Translations under genes and position numbers: made by a program
Source of the DNA: Streptomyces longwoodensis
GTDB lineage: Bacteria > Actinomycetota > Actinomycetes > Streptomycetales > Streptomycetaceae
Assembly (NCBI RefSeq): GCF_001514125.1
Contig: NZ_KQ948552.1
Coordinates: forward strand, 248,001-312,000
Direction of reading: 5' to 3'
Length of the DNA stretch: 64,000 bases
The notes under the pieces: generated by a model
Databases searched by the model: none
What the model was told of the DNA's origin: nothing
The model's input: the letters and a program-made list of their open reading frames with translations, nothing else
Shown here: one piece after another, positions 29,000 through 36,942 of the stretch
Position numbering within the stretch: the first letter of the stretch is position 1
Layout: each line of letters opens with the position of its first letter

Positions 29000-30439
29000 A
29001 TGAGCACATCAGCGCAGATCGGCGTCACGGGCCTCGCGGTCATGGGCCGCAACCTCGCCCGTAACTTCGCGCGCAACGGCTACACGGTGGCGCTGCACAA
29101 CCGGACGGCGGCGCGCACCCACGCGCTGGTGGAGGAGTTCGGACACGAGGGCGACTTCGTCGCGGCCGAGACCGCCAAGGAGTTCGTGGCGGCGCTGGAG
29201 CGCCCCCGCCGCCTGGTGATCATGGTCAAGGCGGGCGAGCCGACGGACGCGGTGATCCAGGAGTTCGCCCCGCTCCTGGAGCCCGGCGACATGATCATCG
29301 ACGGGGGCAACGCCCACTTCGCGGACACCCGCCGGCGCGAGCGCGAGCTGCGCGAGCAGGGCATCCACTTCGTCGGCACCGGCATCTCCGGCGGCGAGGA
29401 GGGCGCGCTGAACGGACCCAGCATCATGCCGGGCGGCTCGGCGGAGTCGTACGAGTCGCTGGGCCCGATGCTGGAGAAGATCTCCGCGAAGGCGTCGGAC
29501 GGCGCGCCCTGCGTCACGCACGTCGGGCCGGACGGCGCCGGGCACTTCGTGAAGATGGTCCACAACGGCATCGAGTACGCCGACATGCAGCTGATCGGCG
29601 AGGCGTACCAGCTGCTGCGCGACGTGGCCGGGTACTCCCCCGCGCAGATCGCGGACATCTTCCGCACCTGGAACACCGGGCGGCTGGACTCCTACCTGAT
29701 CGAGATCACCGCCGAGGTGCTGTCGCACGTGGACGCGGCGACGGACGGGCCGTTCGTGGACGTGGTCGTGGACCAGGCCGAGCAGAAGGGCACCGGCCGC
29801 TGGACCGTCCAGATCGCCCTCGACCTCGGGGTGCCGGTGTCGGGCATCGCGGAGGCGGTGTTCGCGCGGTCGTTGTCCGGGCACGCGGCGCTGCGGGAGG
29901 CCTCGCGGGGTCTCACCGGGCCGAAGGCGTCCCCGTTGCCCGAGTCGGAGGCGGCCGTGTTCGCCGACCGGGTGGAGCAGGCGCTGTACGCCTCGAAGAT
30001 CGTGTCGTACACCCAGGGCTTCCACGAGATCGCCGCCGGGAGCGAGGAGTACGGCTGGGACATCGCCCTCGGGGCGGTCTCCTCGATCTGGCGCGGCGGC
30101 TGCATCATCCGGGCGGCGTTCCTGGACCGGATCCGCGCGGCCTACGACGCGCGGGCCGACCTGCCGAGCCTGTTGTCGGACGAGACGTTCGCGCAGGAGA
30201 TCGCCGGGGCGCAGGACGACTGGCGCGAGGTGATCGTCGCCGCGACCCGGCAGGGCGTGCCGACGCCGGGCTTCTCGGCGGCGCTGGCGTACTACGACGC
30301 GCTGCGCGCGGAGCGGTTGCCCGCCGCGCTCACCCAGGGGCAGCGGGACTTCTTCGGGGCGCACACGTACCGGAGGGTGGACCAGGACGGGGCGTTCCAC
30401 ACGCTGTGGGGCGGGGACCGCTCGGAGGTGTCGGCCTGA
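29000..30439 (+). CDS. gnd: 6-phosphogluconate dehydrogenase, decarboxylating
   Basis: A 479-residue enzyme. It has the N-terminal Rossmann loop GVTGLAVMGRNLARNFARNG, the substrate motif IDGGNAHFADTRRRE, the catalytic region VGPDGAGHFVKMVHNGIEYA and a long C-terminal helical dimerisation domain ending GAHTYRRVDQDG, as in the 470-residue decarboxylating class. It converts 6-phosphogluconate to ribulose-5-phosphate with NADP reduction in the oxidative pentose phosphate path. The ATG at 29000 matches the family start. The open frame upstream is not homologous. Confidence 0.96.
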   Translation: MSTSAQIGVTGLAVMGRNLARNFARNGYTVALHNRTAARTHALVEEFGHEGDFVAAETAKEFVAALERPRRLVIMVKAGEPTDAVIQEFAPLLEPGDMIIDGGNAHFADTRRRERELREQGIHFVGTGISGGEEGALNGPSIMPGGSAESYESLGPMLEKISAKASDGAPCVTHVGPDGAGHFVKMVHNGIEYADMQLIGEAYQLLRDVAGYSPAQIADIFRTWNTGRLDSYLIEITAEVLSHVDAATDGPFVDVVVDQAEQKGTGRWTVQIALDLGVPVSGIAEAVFARSLSGHAALREASRGLTGPKASPLPESEAAVFADRVEQALYASKIVSYTQGFHEIAAGSEEYGWDIALGAVSSIWRGGCIIRAAFLDRIRAAYDARADLPSLLSDETFAQEIAGAQDDWREVIVAATRQGVPTPGFSAALAYYDALRAERLPAALTQGQRDFFGAHTYRRVDQDGAFHTLWGGDRSEVSA

Positions 30440-30473
30440 CGGCCTGAACGGGGGCTGCTGCCCTGGCAGTTGT

Positions 30474-30504
30474 GCGGTGGGCGTCGCCGGTCGACGCCCA
30501 CCGC
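30474..30504. terminator. strong bidirectional terminator hairpin
   Basis: GCGGTGGGCGTCG (30474-30486) and CGACGCCCACCGC (30492-30504) are perfect 13-bp arms with a 5-nt loop. It sits between gnd and the convergent proline-rich gene. Confidence 0.85.
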
Positions 30505-30551
30505 TGTGCTGTATGGGCTGTGCTGTGTGACCGGTGCCGGTCCGCCGCGGG

Positions 30552-30809
30552 TCAGGAGAGCGGCGGGCCCGGCTCCGGGCTGGGGACCGGTTCGGGGCCC
30601 GGCGGGATCGGCGACGGGGCCGGATCCGGCACCGGGCCCGGGCCCGGTGGCTGCGGCGTGGGCTGCGGGCCGGGACCCGGGGGCTGCGGCGTCGGCTCGG
30701 GGCCGGGGCCGGGCGGCTGCGGCGTGGGCACCGGGTCCGGGAACGGCTCCGCGGGGCCGGGTCCGGGCGTCGGGGGCGGCTGCACCGGGTCGGGGTACGG
30801 GTCGGTCAT
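30552..30809 (-). CDS. small proline-rich repeat protein
   Basis: An 85-residue protein, ATG 30809 after GGAGGACACC. Nearly the whole sequence is Pro/Gly/Glu. The centre holds three near-identical 11-residue units of the type PTPQPPGPGPx, and there are no hydrophobic or catalytic features. It would be unstructured. The good ribosome site and the terminator that follows support a real gene, but the function is unknown. Confidence 0.6.
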   Translation of the reverse strand: MTDPYPDPVQPPPTPGPGPAEPFPDPVPTPQPPGPGPEPTPQPPGPGPQPTPQPPGPGPVPDPAPSPIPPGPEPVPSPEPGPPLS

Positions 30810-30881
30810 GGTGTCCTCCAGCCGGTCGGCGGACGGTGACTCTGGATCACTCCCCCGCCTACCCGGCGCACGTGCGGGCAG

Positions 30882-31355
30882 TCACCCTGCGGGGGCCGAG
30901 CGTGGTCCGCTTGGCGCAGGCAGCTGCCTGGCCGGGCCGCCGGGGATCCCGGGGGTGCCGCCCGAGATGGCGATCCTGCGGGGCTTGGCCTGGGCGGCCA
31001 GCGGGATGCGCAGGGTGAGGACGCCGTTGTCGTAGGCGGCTTCGGCGGAGGCGGTGTCCAGGGCGTCGAAGAGGGTCAGCCGGCGGGTGAAGCGGCCGGT
31101 GGGCCGCTCGGTGAGCACGGGCCGGGCGCCGGCCGGGATCGGGGACGGCCGCTCGGCGGTCAGGGTGAGGGTGTCCCGCTCGGTGATCAGCTCGATGCCG
31201 GCGCGGTCCATGCCGGGCAGGTCGAACTGGAGGTACAGCGCCTCGTCGTCGCGCCAGGCGTCCGCCGGGATGACGGTGCCGGCCGCGTCGGTGACCTGCG
31301 CGAGGTCCTGGGTGAGCCGATCGAGGTCGCCTGGTGCGCCGTTGCGCGCGAGCAT
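30882..31355 (-). CDS. Hsp20 / alpha-crystallin family chaperone
   Basis: A 157-residue small heat-shock protein. The alpha-crystallin domain is recognisable around LYLQFDLPGMDRAGIELI and LTLTAERP, and ends with NGVLTLRIPLA, the conserved G-V-L strand. A short C-terminal extension is Pro-rich. These proteins hold unfolding clients in oligomers. No HAIR/CIRCE-type element was recognised upstream. Confidence 0.9.
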   Translation of the reverse strand: MLARNGAPGDLDRLTQDLAQVTDAAGTVIPADAWRDDEALYLQFDLPGMDRAGIELITERDTLTLTAERPSPIPAGARPVLTERPTGRFTRRLTLFDALDTASAEAAYDNGVLTLRIPLAAQAKPRRIAISGGTPGIPGGPARQLPAPSGPRSAPAG

Positions 31356-31497
31356 GGCCCGGGTCTCCCTTCACGTACGGGTCACGTACGGGTCGTCTGC
31401 CAGTCCTTCGCCTCTTCGTATAACGGAGGCGGCGGCATCTTGACAAGGGGAGACTGGATGAAGTTGACGACACCCGGCTCAACTACGGGAACCGGTA

Positions 31498-31525
31498 CGG
31501 CCGGTCGGCGTGTGCCGACCGGCCG
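31498..31525. terminator. terminator hairpin downstream of the GNAT gene
   Basis: CGGCCGGTCGGC (31498-31509) and GCCGACCGGCCG (31514-31525) are perfect 12-bp arms with a GTGT loop. The hairpin is just past the GNAT stop on the minus strand, before the Hsp20 promoter. Confidence 0.8.
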
Positions 31526-31541
31526 CGGGGCCCGTGCCGTG

Positions 31542-31880
31542 TCAGCGGGAGAGCAGCGGCGAGTCCTTGGCGGCGCGCAGCAGCTCGGGGTCGGCCGCGG
31601 GGGCCTCGTCGGGGTGCCGGGCGGCCCACTTGACGACGTACGGGCACAGGGGCGCGACGGCGACGCCCTCGCGGGCCGCGATCGCGTAGAGCTCGCGGGC
31701 GAGGGAGCCGGCGATGCCCTTGCCCTCGTGGGCGGGCTCGACGATGGTGTGCACCGGGACGAGGGCCGTGCGCGGCGCGTCGAGCACGAAGTACTCGATG
31801 TGACCGACGACTTCACCGCCCTCGCCCAGGGCCTCGAGGCGGCCGCCGGCCCGGTCGTCGCGGATCTCGATGTCGCTCAT
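31542..31880 (-). CDS. GNAT-family N-acetyltransferase, short (YidJ type)
   Basis: A 112-residue protein. The acetyl-CoA-binding motif lies in HTIVEPAHEGKGIAGSLARE, and the terminal part CPYVVKWAARHPDE matches the small single-domain acetyltransferases whose family ends in CPFVxxYIxRHPEY. The acceptor is unknown. It sits 22 bp upstream of the end of panD on the same strand but follows that gene in transcription order, so the two may be cotranscribed. Confidence 0.85.
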   Translation of the reverse strand: MSDIEIRDDRAGGRLEALGEGGEVVGHIEYFVLDAPRTALVPVHTIVEPAHEGKGIAGSLARELYAIAAREGVAVAPLCPYVVKWAARHPDEAPAADPELLRAAKDSPLLSR

Positions 31881-31901
31881 GGCACGCTCCTCGTGCGTCG
31901 G

Positions 31902-32321
31902 TCAGGCCGGCACGGCCTGCGGGCTGCGCTCCTGGTCGGTGCCGGGCACCGGCTCGGAGGGGTCGGCGCCGAGCGCGACGATCCGGTTGTCCCGGTCCAC
32001 GTGCACCACCCGGGGCGTCAGCGCCCGCGCCTCGGCGTCGGTGACCTGAGCGTAACTGATGATGATCACCAGGTCGCCGGGGTGGACGAGGTGGGCGGCG
32101 GCCCCGTTGATCCCGATCACACCGGAACCGCGCTCCCCCTCGATGACGTACGTCTCGAGGCGGGCGCCGTTGGTGATGTCGACGATGTGCACGAGCTCGC
32201 CGGGCAACAGGTCGGCGGCGTCGAGGAGATCGGCGTCGATCGTCACCGATCCCACGTAGTGCAGGTCGGCCTGGGTGACGGTGGCGCGGTGGATCTTGGA
32301 CTTGAACATGGTGCGCAGCAT
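31902..32321 (-). CDS. panD: aspartate 1-decarboxylase precursor
   Basis: A 139-residue pyruvoyl enzyme. The self-cleavage site is Gly24-Ser25 in [10 protein letters not shown], with the pocket residues in [12 protein letters not shown] and [12 protein letters not shown]. After cleavage Ser25 becomes the pyruvoyl group that decarboxylates aspartate to beta-alanine for pantothenate and CoA. I use ATG 32321 (MLRTMFKSK); the frame opens 15 codons earlier without homology. Confidence 0.96.
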   Translation of the reverse strand: MLRTMFKSKIHRATVTQADLHYVGSVTIDADLLDAADLLPGELVHIVDITNGARLETYVIEGERGSGVIGINGAAAHLVHPGDLVIIISYAQVTDAEARALTPRVVHVDRDNRIVALGADPSEPVPGTDQERSPQAVPA

Positions 32322-32436
32322 GTTGGTCTCCTGGAGGACGGCTCCCTGCCTGCTTCTGCGGGTCAAGGGCGGCCATCAATGTACACCGGGGCAGGGCGGC
32401 GCGGGCGGCCCGTGCACCGGGCCGGCAGCCCGCCTC

Positions 32437-32453
32437 CCGGCCCCTCGGGCCGG
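32437..32453. terminator. short GC terminator downstream of the UvrA-like gene
   Basis: CCGGCCC and GGGCCGG form perfect 7-bp arms with a 3-nt loop, just past the UvrA-like stop codon on the minus strand and before panD. Confidence 0.6.
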
Positions 32454-32456
32454 TGG

Positions 32457-34925
32457 TCAGGAGCGGGCCAGCCGGGCCGCGAGGTAGGGCGCGGTGGCGC
32501 TGTGGCGGGCTTTCGCCACCTCGGCCGGTGCGCCCGCCGCGACGACCCGCCCGCCCGCGTCGCCGCCGCCCGGACCGAGGTCGACGACCCAGTCGGCGGT
32601 GGCGATCGTGTCCAGGTCGTGCTCGACGAGGACGACCGTGTTGCCGGCGTCGACGAGCCGGTGCAGCTGGCGCAGCAGCAGCGCGGTGTCCGCGGGGTGC
32701 AGGCCCGCCGTCGGCTCGTCGAGCAGGTAGAGGGCGTGCCCGCGGCGGGCCCGCTGCAGTTCGGTGGCCAGTTTGATGCGTTGCGCCTCACCGCCGCTGA
32801 GTTCCGTCGCGGGCTGGCCCAGCCTGAGGTACCCGAGCCCCACCTCCCGCAACGTCTGCAGGCTGCGGGCGGCGGCCGGGACGGCGGACAGGAACTCGGC
32901 GGCGGAGTCGACGGACAGCGCCAGGACGTCAGCGATGTTCTTGCCGCGGTACGTGACCTCCAGCGTCTCGGCGTTGTACCGGGCGCCGCCGCACGTCGGG
33001 CACGGCGCGTAAGTGCCGGGCAGGAACAGCAGTTCCACCGCGACGAACCCTTCGCCCTGGCAGGTCTCGCAGCGCCCCTCGGGCACGTTGAAGGAGAACC
33101 GCCCGGCCGAGTAGCCGCGCGCCCTGGCCTCGTCCGTCGCCGCGTACAGCTTGCGCACCGCGTCGAACATCCCGGTGTACGTGGCCAGGTTGGACCGGGG
33201 AGTCCGGCCGATGGGCCGTTGGTCGACGAGGACCAGCCGGTCGAACGACTCGACGCCCGACGCGTCCTGGACGTCGACCTCCAGTCGCGCCTCGTCGGGC
33301 TCCTCGGGCACGAGCCCCAGGTGGCCGCGGACGACCTCGGCGAGCACCTGCGTCACCAGCGTCGACTTCCCCGAACCGGACACGCCCGTCACGGCCGTCA
33401 GGACGCGGAGCGGTACGTCGACGGACACGTCGTGCAGGTTGTGGCGGGACACGCCGCGCAGGTGCAGCCAGCCGTGCGGGGTGCGCGGGCGGTGGTCGAG
33501 CGGCTCGGCGCGCCCGAACAGGTACCGGCCGGTGGCCGACTCCCCGACCTGCTCGAGACCGGCGACCGGGCCGCTGTACAGCACGCGTCCGCCGCCCTCG
33601 CCCGCCCCGGGGCCGATGTCGACCACCCAGTCCGCCCGCCGTACGACGTCCATGTCGTGCTCCACGACGAACAGCGAGTTGCCCGCCGCCTTGAGGCGGT
33701 CCAGCACCTCCAGCAGCGGTTCCGCGTCGGCCGGGTGCAGGCCGGCGGAGGGTTCGTCGAGGACGTAGACGACGCCGAACAGTCCCGAGCGCAGCTGGGT
33801 GGCGATCCGCAGGCGCTGCGCCTCGCCCGGCGACAGGGTCGTCGAGCGGCGCCCGAGGCTCAGGTAGCCGAGGCCCAGGCCGAGCAGCACCTCGACCCGC
33901 GCGACCAGGTCGCCGCAGATCCGGACCGCGACCTCGGTGGTCTCCCCGGAGCGGGCGGTCGACGTGGTGGCGTCGGCCTCGGACCGCCCCGCCACGGGCC
34001 GCAGCAGCGTCACGACCTCGGTGAGCGGCATCGCGTTGACCTCGGCGATGGAGCGTCCGGCGAAGGTCACGGCGAGAGCCTCGGGTCGCAGTCCGCTGCC
34101 GTGACAGACGGGGCAGGGCACGCTCCTGACGAACCGGAGCGCCCGTTCGCGCATCCTCTCGCTCTTGGAGTCGGCGAGGACGTGCATGACGTGCTTGCGG
34201 GCGCTCCAGAACGTGCCCTGGTAGCCGTGGTCGACGCGGCCCTCCTCCGGCTCGACGTACACCGAGGGCTGTTCGTCCGTGTACAGCAGCCAGTCCCGGT
34301 CCTTCTTCCTGAGCCGGCGCCACGGCCGGTCGACGTCGATCCCCAGGCCGCTCACGACGCTGCGCAGGTTGGCGCCCTGCCAGGCGCCCGGCCAGGCGGC
34401 GATCGCCCCCTCGCGGATGCTCAGCGAGGGGTCCGGGACGAGCAGGTCCTCGGCGACGTCGTGCACGACGCCCAGTCCGTGGCACTCAGGGCAGGCGCCG
34501 GCCGCGGTGTTGGGCGAGAACGACTCGGCCTCCAGCCGTGCGGCCCCGGGCGGGTAGGTGCCGGCGCGGGAGTACAGCATGCGCAGCAGGTTGGACAGCG
34601 TGGTGAGGGTGCCGACCGTCGAGCGCGAGCTGGGCGCGCCGCGCCGCTGCTGCAGGGCCACGGCGGGTGGCAGTCCGGTGATCTCCTGCACGTGCGGTGC
34701 GCCGACCTGCTGCAACAGCCGTCGCGCGTACGGTGCCACGGACTCGAAGTAGCGCCGCTGGGCCTCCGCGTAGAGCGTGCCGAACGCGAGCGAGGACTTG
34801 CCCGAGCCGGAGACGCCGGTGAAGGCGACCATGGCGTCCCGCGGAACGTCCACGTCGATGTTCCGCAGGTTGTTCTCCCCGGCGCCGCGCACACGCACGA
34901 AGGGGTCGGTCGCGTCATGGTCCAT
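32457..34925 (-). CDS. UvrA-like (excinuclease ABC subunit A family) ATPase, short form
   Basis: An 822-residue double ABC ATPase. Walker A motifs are GVSGSGKSS (about residue 37) and GVSGSGKST (about 510). Signature and Walker B regions follow (LSPGEAQRLRIATQL and LSGGEAQRIKLATEL; VLDEPSAGL and LLDEPTAGL), as do zinc modules (CPECHG, CPVCHGSG, CPTCGG). True UvrA is about 950-1,000 residues; this is the shorter group that lacks part of the DNA and UvrB interaction region and includes DrrC-type drug-resistance proteins. It probably gives protection from DNA-binding drugs rather than classical repair. ATG 34925 is chosen; an in-frame ATG ten codons upstream is possible. Confidence 0.9.
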   Translation of the reverse strand: MDHDATDPFVRVRGAGENNLRNIDVDVPRDAMVAFTGVSGSGKSSLAFGTLYAEAQRRYFESVAPYARRLLQQVGAPHVQEITGLPPAVALQQRRGAPSSRSTVGTLTTLSNLLRMLYSRAGTYPPGAARLEAESFSPNTAAGACPECHGLGVVHDVAEDLLVPDPSLSIREGAIAAWPGAWQGANLRSVVSGLGIDVDRPWRRLRKKDRDWLLYTDEQPSVYVEPEEGRVDHGYQGTFWSARKHVMHVLADSKSERMRERALRFVRSVPCPVCHGSGLRPEALAVTFAGRSIAEVNAMPLTEVVTLLRPVAGRSEADATTSTARSGETTEVAVRICGDLVARVEVLLGLGLGYLSLGRRSTTLSPGEAQRLRIATQLRSGLFGVVYVLDEPSAGLHPADAEPLLEVLDRLKAAGNSLFVVEHDMDVVRRADWVVDIGPGAGEGGGRVLYSGPVAGLEQVGESATGRYLFGRAEPLDHRPRTPHGWLHLRGVSRHNLHDVSVDVPLRVLTAVTGVSGSGKSTLVTQVLAEVVRGHLGLVPEEPDEARLEVDVQDASGVESFDRLVLVDQRPIGRTPRSNLATYTGMFDAVRKLYAATDEARARGYSAGRFSFNVPEGRCETCQGEGFVAVELLFLPGTYAPCPTCGGARYNAETLEVTYRGKNIADVLALSVDSAAEFLSAVPAAARSLQTLREVGLGYLRLGQPATELSGGEAQRIKLATELQRARRGHALYLLDEPTAGLHPADTALLLRQLHRLVDAGNTVVLVEHDLDTIATADWVVDLGPGGGDAGGRVVAAGAPAEVAKARHSATAPYLAARLARS

Positions 34926-35138
34926 CGTCCCTGAGTACCCGATCACGTCACGCATCGCGCGACGGGCGCCCCCGCACCCGACCCCGCTCCCCGGGAACGC
35001 GGACCACCGTCCGCCCGGGCCGACCGACGCCGCCGTGTCGACCGAGTGGCGGCCGCGCGGCCGGTTCCCGCCGTGGGAGTACGTACCGTACGCGGGAGCC
35101 GTCCGCGCCGATGACCCACCGACCGCAGGAGCAGCCAC

Positions 35139-35720
35139 GTGACCAGTCGCGTCAGCTTCGTCTCGCCCGCCATGAGCCCGTCGTTGCGGCGGGCCCGGTT
35201 CTACGACGGGGGCCCGATCGATGAGGGCGGCGCGGCCCGTGCCCGGGAGGCCGCCGGGGCGCTGCCGGGGGCCGCGCGCGTGGTCGTGTCCCCGAGTGCG
35301 CGCTGCCGGCAGACGGCGGCCGCGCTGGGCCTCGACGGGGACGACGCGCCGGAGTTGGACGGGCTGGACGTGGGCCGCTGGCGGGGCCGCACGCTGGAGC
35401 AGGTGGCGGCGGCCGAGCCGGAGGCCGTGGCCCGCTGGCTCGGCGACCCGGGCAGCGCACCGCACGGGGGTGAGTCCGTCGAGGCCCTGTGCGCGAGGGT
35501 CGCGCGGTGGCTGGCGGGGGCGGCGGCCGTCGAGGGGCGTGTGGTGGCCGTGGTCGAGCCGGACGTGGTGCGGGCGGCGGTCACCGTGGCGCTGGACCTG
35601 CCCGCGGCGGTCTTCTGGCGGCTCGACGTGCCGCCCCTCACGGTGACGGAGCTCAGCGGCCGGGCCGGCCGCTGGAACCTGCGGCTCGGACGCCCGGCGG
35701 CCGGGGCGGACACCCCCTAG
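35139..35720 (+). CDS. histidine phosphatase-family protein lacking the catalytic RHG motif
   Basis: A 193-residue protein, GTG 35139 after GCAGGAG. The fold is that of phosphoglycerate-mutase-like enzymes: VVVSPSARCRQTAAALGL, then LDVGRWRGRTLEQV, HGGESVEALCARVARWL, and a final VAVVEPDVVRAAV where active members have a second histidine. The N-terminal strand reads VSFVSPAMSPSLR where the nucleophile motif RHG should be. Both catalytic histidines are thus missing, so it is probably a pseudoenzyme. It is divergent from the UvrA-like gene and is the last core-like gene before the accessory island. Confidence 0.8.
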   Translation: MTSRVSFVSPAMSPSLRRARFYDGGPIDEGGAARAREAAGALPGAARVVVSPSARCRQTAAALGLDGDDAPELDGLDVGRWRGRTLEQVAAAEPEAVARWLGDPGSAPHGGESVEALCARVARWLAGAAAVEGRVVAVVEPDVVRAAVTVALDLPAAVFWRLDVPPLTVTELSGRAGRWNLRLGRPAAGADTP

Positions 35721-35843
35721 GGAGTCGGGCGGCAGCGCCGTCGGCCGACGGGCGGCTCGATGCCGAAGGAAGTACTGCCCGGCCGACGCCACACGCACCA
35801 CGCGCTGGACGACGCCGTGGAACAGGCGGACTGCTCGCGAACC

Positions 35844-36233
35844 TCATGGCGTGGCCGGGACCGCCATCGGAGTGACGCCGACCCGGTCAAGCCACCTCAT
35901 CCGAGCAGGCTCCGCACCCCGGCGGAACGCGGCTGCGGCAGGGCAGACAAGCGGAACCGTGCAGCTCTCGTGCCGAACGGCCGTCGTCGCCTTGTCCAGG
36001 GAGTGCTCGCCCCCGGCCCCGTCCTCGTCGATGCACCGGCCCGCCATCGCATCCGGTCCGTAGACCCAAACCGTCCGGCCGTCCCGGGACAGCGCAAGGT
36101 CAGGCCGGTGGCCATGACGTACGTCAGAGCGCGTGTCAAAGTCCGAGGCCCACATGAGGTCGTCGGCGCACGTGAGGCAGACGCCTTCGTTCAGCGTCGT
36201 GTACACGGGCCGCTCCATATCCTGTCGGACCAC
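35844..36233 (-). CDS. hypothetical protein at island edge
   Basis: An open frame of up to 129 residues whose third codon positions are mostly G or C, consistent with real coding. It starts at GTG 36233 or ATG 36218. It has a CxxC (CLTCADD), a strand-like segment (GRTVWVYGPD) and a C-terminal half with two further cysteines. I recognise no family. The ribosome site is poor. It is divergent from the gene at 36315. Confidence 0.45.
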   Translation of the reverse strand: MVRQDMERPVYTTLNEGVCLTCADDLMWASDFDTRSDVRHGHRPDLALSRDGRTVWVYGPDAMAGRCIDEDGAGGEHSLDKATTAVRHESCTVPLVCPAAAAFRRGAEPARMRWLDRVGVTPMAVPATP

Positions 36234-36314
36234 CGACGCTACGACATCCTCACTATCCTGCGGCTGAAAACCTCTGTGGGCTGCGACGTGCCAGCAAGTG
36301 GCAGAATGGTCGCC

Positions 36315-36872
36315 ATGTCCAACTCATATGCGCAGCCCATCCTCAGAACGGCCGAACTTCCGGAAGCATTGCGAATTGTCGAACGGTTGCTCAACATCGC
36401 CGATCTCGAGGGGCTCGAAGTCGATTACGAGGTTCGAATCTCCTCGGCGCAAACCCTGTCATCGCTGCTGAAGTTGTTGCCGAACGCAGAGTGGTGGGCC
36501 GAAGGTGAGGGGGATGGCTCGTCGGCGAAAGGCGACGAACCGGCGGCGCACCTACCCATCCGGTTGAAGAGCTGGGCCAGGTCACCGAAGAGCGTGGGAG
36601 CTTTCCTAGAAGCGTTGGGCGATAGCCCTGCCACGGTGCGGTGGGACTTCATGGGCTGGCCCGCCGCTCCTGAGGTGGGCTTGGACATCGGGGGGGCCAG
36701 GGGGGCGTTCGTGACGTTGTGCGTGCATGCTCACGATCTCGAGTTGGAGGAACCCGCGACCGATCACACGGTATTCGTCCACGTCAAGCAGGTCGAAGCC
36801 GAACGTGCGCCGTGGCTGGCCGCGCAGGTCGGGCTGTCGGTGATCGGCGACTTGGTGATGGCCCCGTACTGA
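36315..36872 (+). CDS. hypothetical protein, possible immunity protein beside the RHS tail
   Basis: A 185-residue soluble acidic protein; the start is ATG 36315 or ATG 36306 in the same frame. No signal or membrane segment. G+C is lower than in the core genes (for example AT-rich codons around 36330-36480), as in the RHS toxin tail. It converges on the RHS gene and its stop lies only 70 bp from the RHS stop. Immunity genes normally follow their toxin on the same strand, so this orientation is atypical. The immunity role is a guess from size, composition and location. Confidence 0.55.
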   Translation: MSNSYAQPILRTAELPEALRIVERLLNIADLEGLEVDYEVRISSAQTLSSLLKLLPNAEWWAEGEGDGSSAKGDEPAAHLPIRLKSWARSPKSVGAFLEALGDSPATVRWDFMGWPAAPEVGLDIGGARGAFVTLCVHAHDLELEEPATDHTVFVHVKQVEAERAPWLAAQVGLSVIGDLVMAPY

Positions 36873-36892
36873 GTGCCCGTCGCGAACGGCTG

Positions 36893-36924
36893 TGCGCCCC
36901 GCCAGAACTTTCCGGCGGGGCGCA
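36893..36924. terminator. bidirectional terminator between the 36.3-kb gene and the RHS gene
   Basis: TGCGCCCCGCC (36893-36903) and GGCGGGGCGCA (36914-36924) are perfect 11-bp arms with a 10-nt loop, between two convergent stop codons. Confidence 0.85.
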
Positions 36925-36942
36925 GCGACACGTGGGTGATTC

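Noticed and set aside
36428-36450. tRNA T-arm-like GGTTCGAATC
   Set aside because: It lies inside the 36315 gene (encoding EVRIS), the stem does not pair properly and no other tRNA arms are present.
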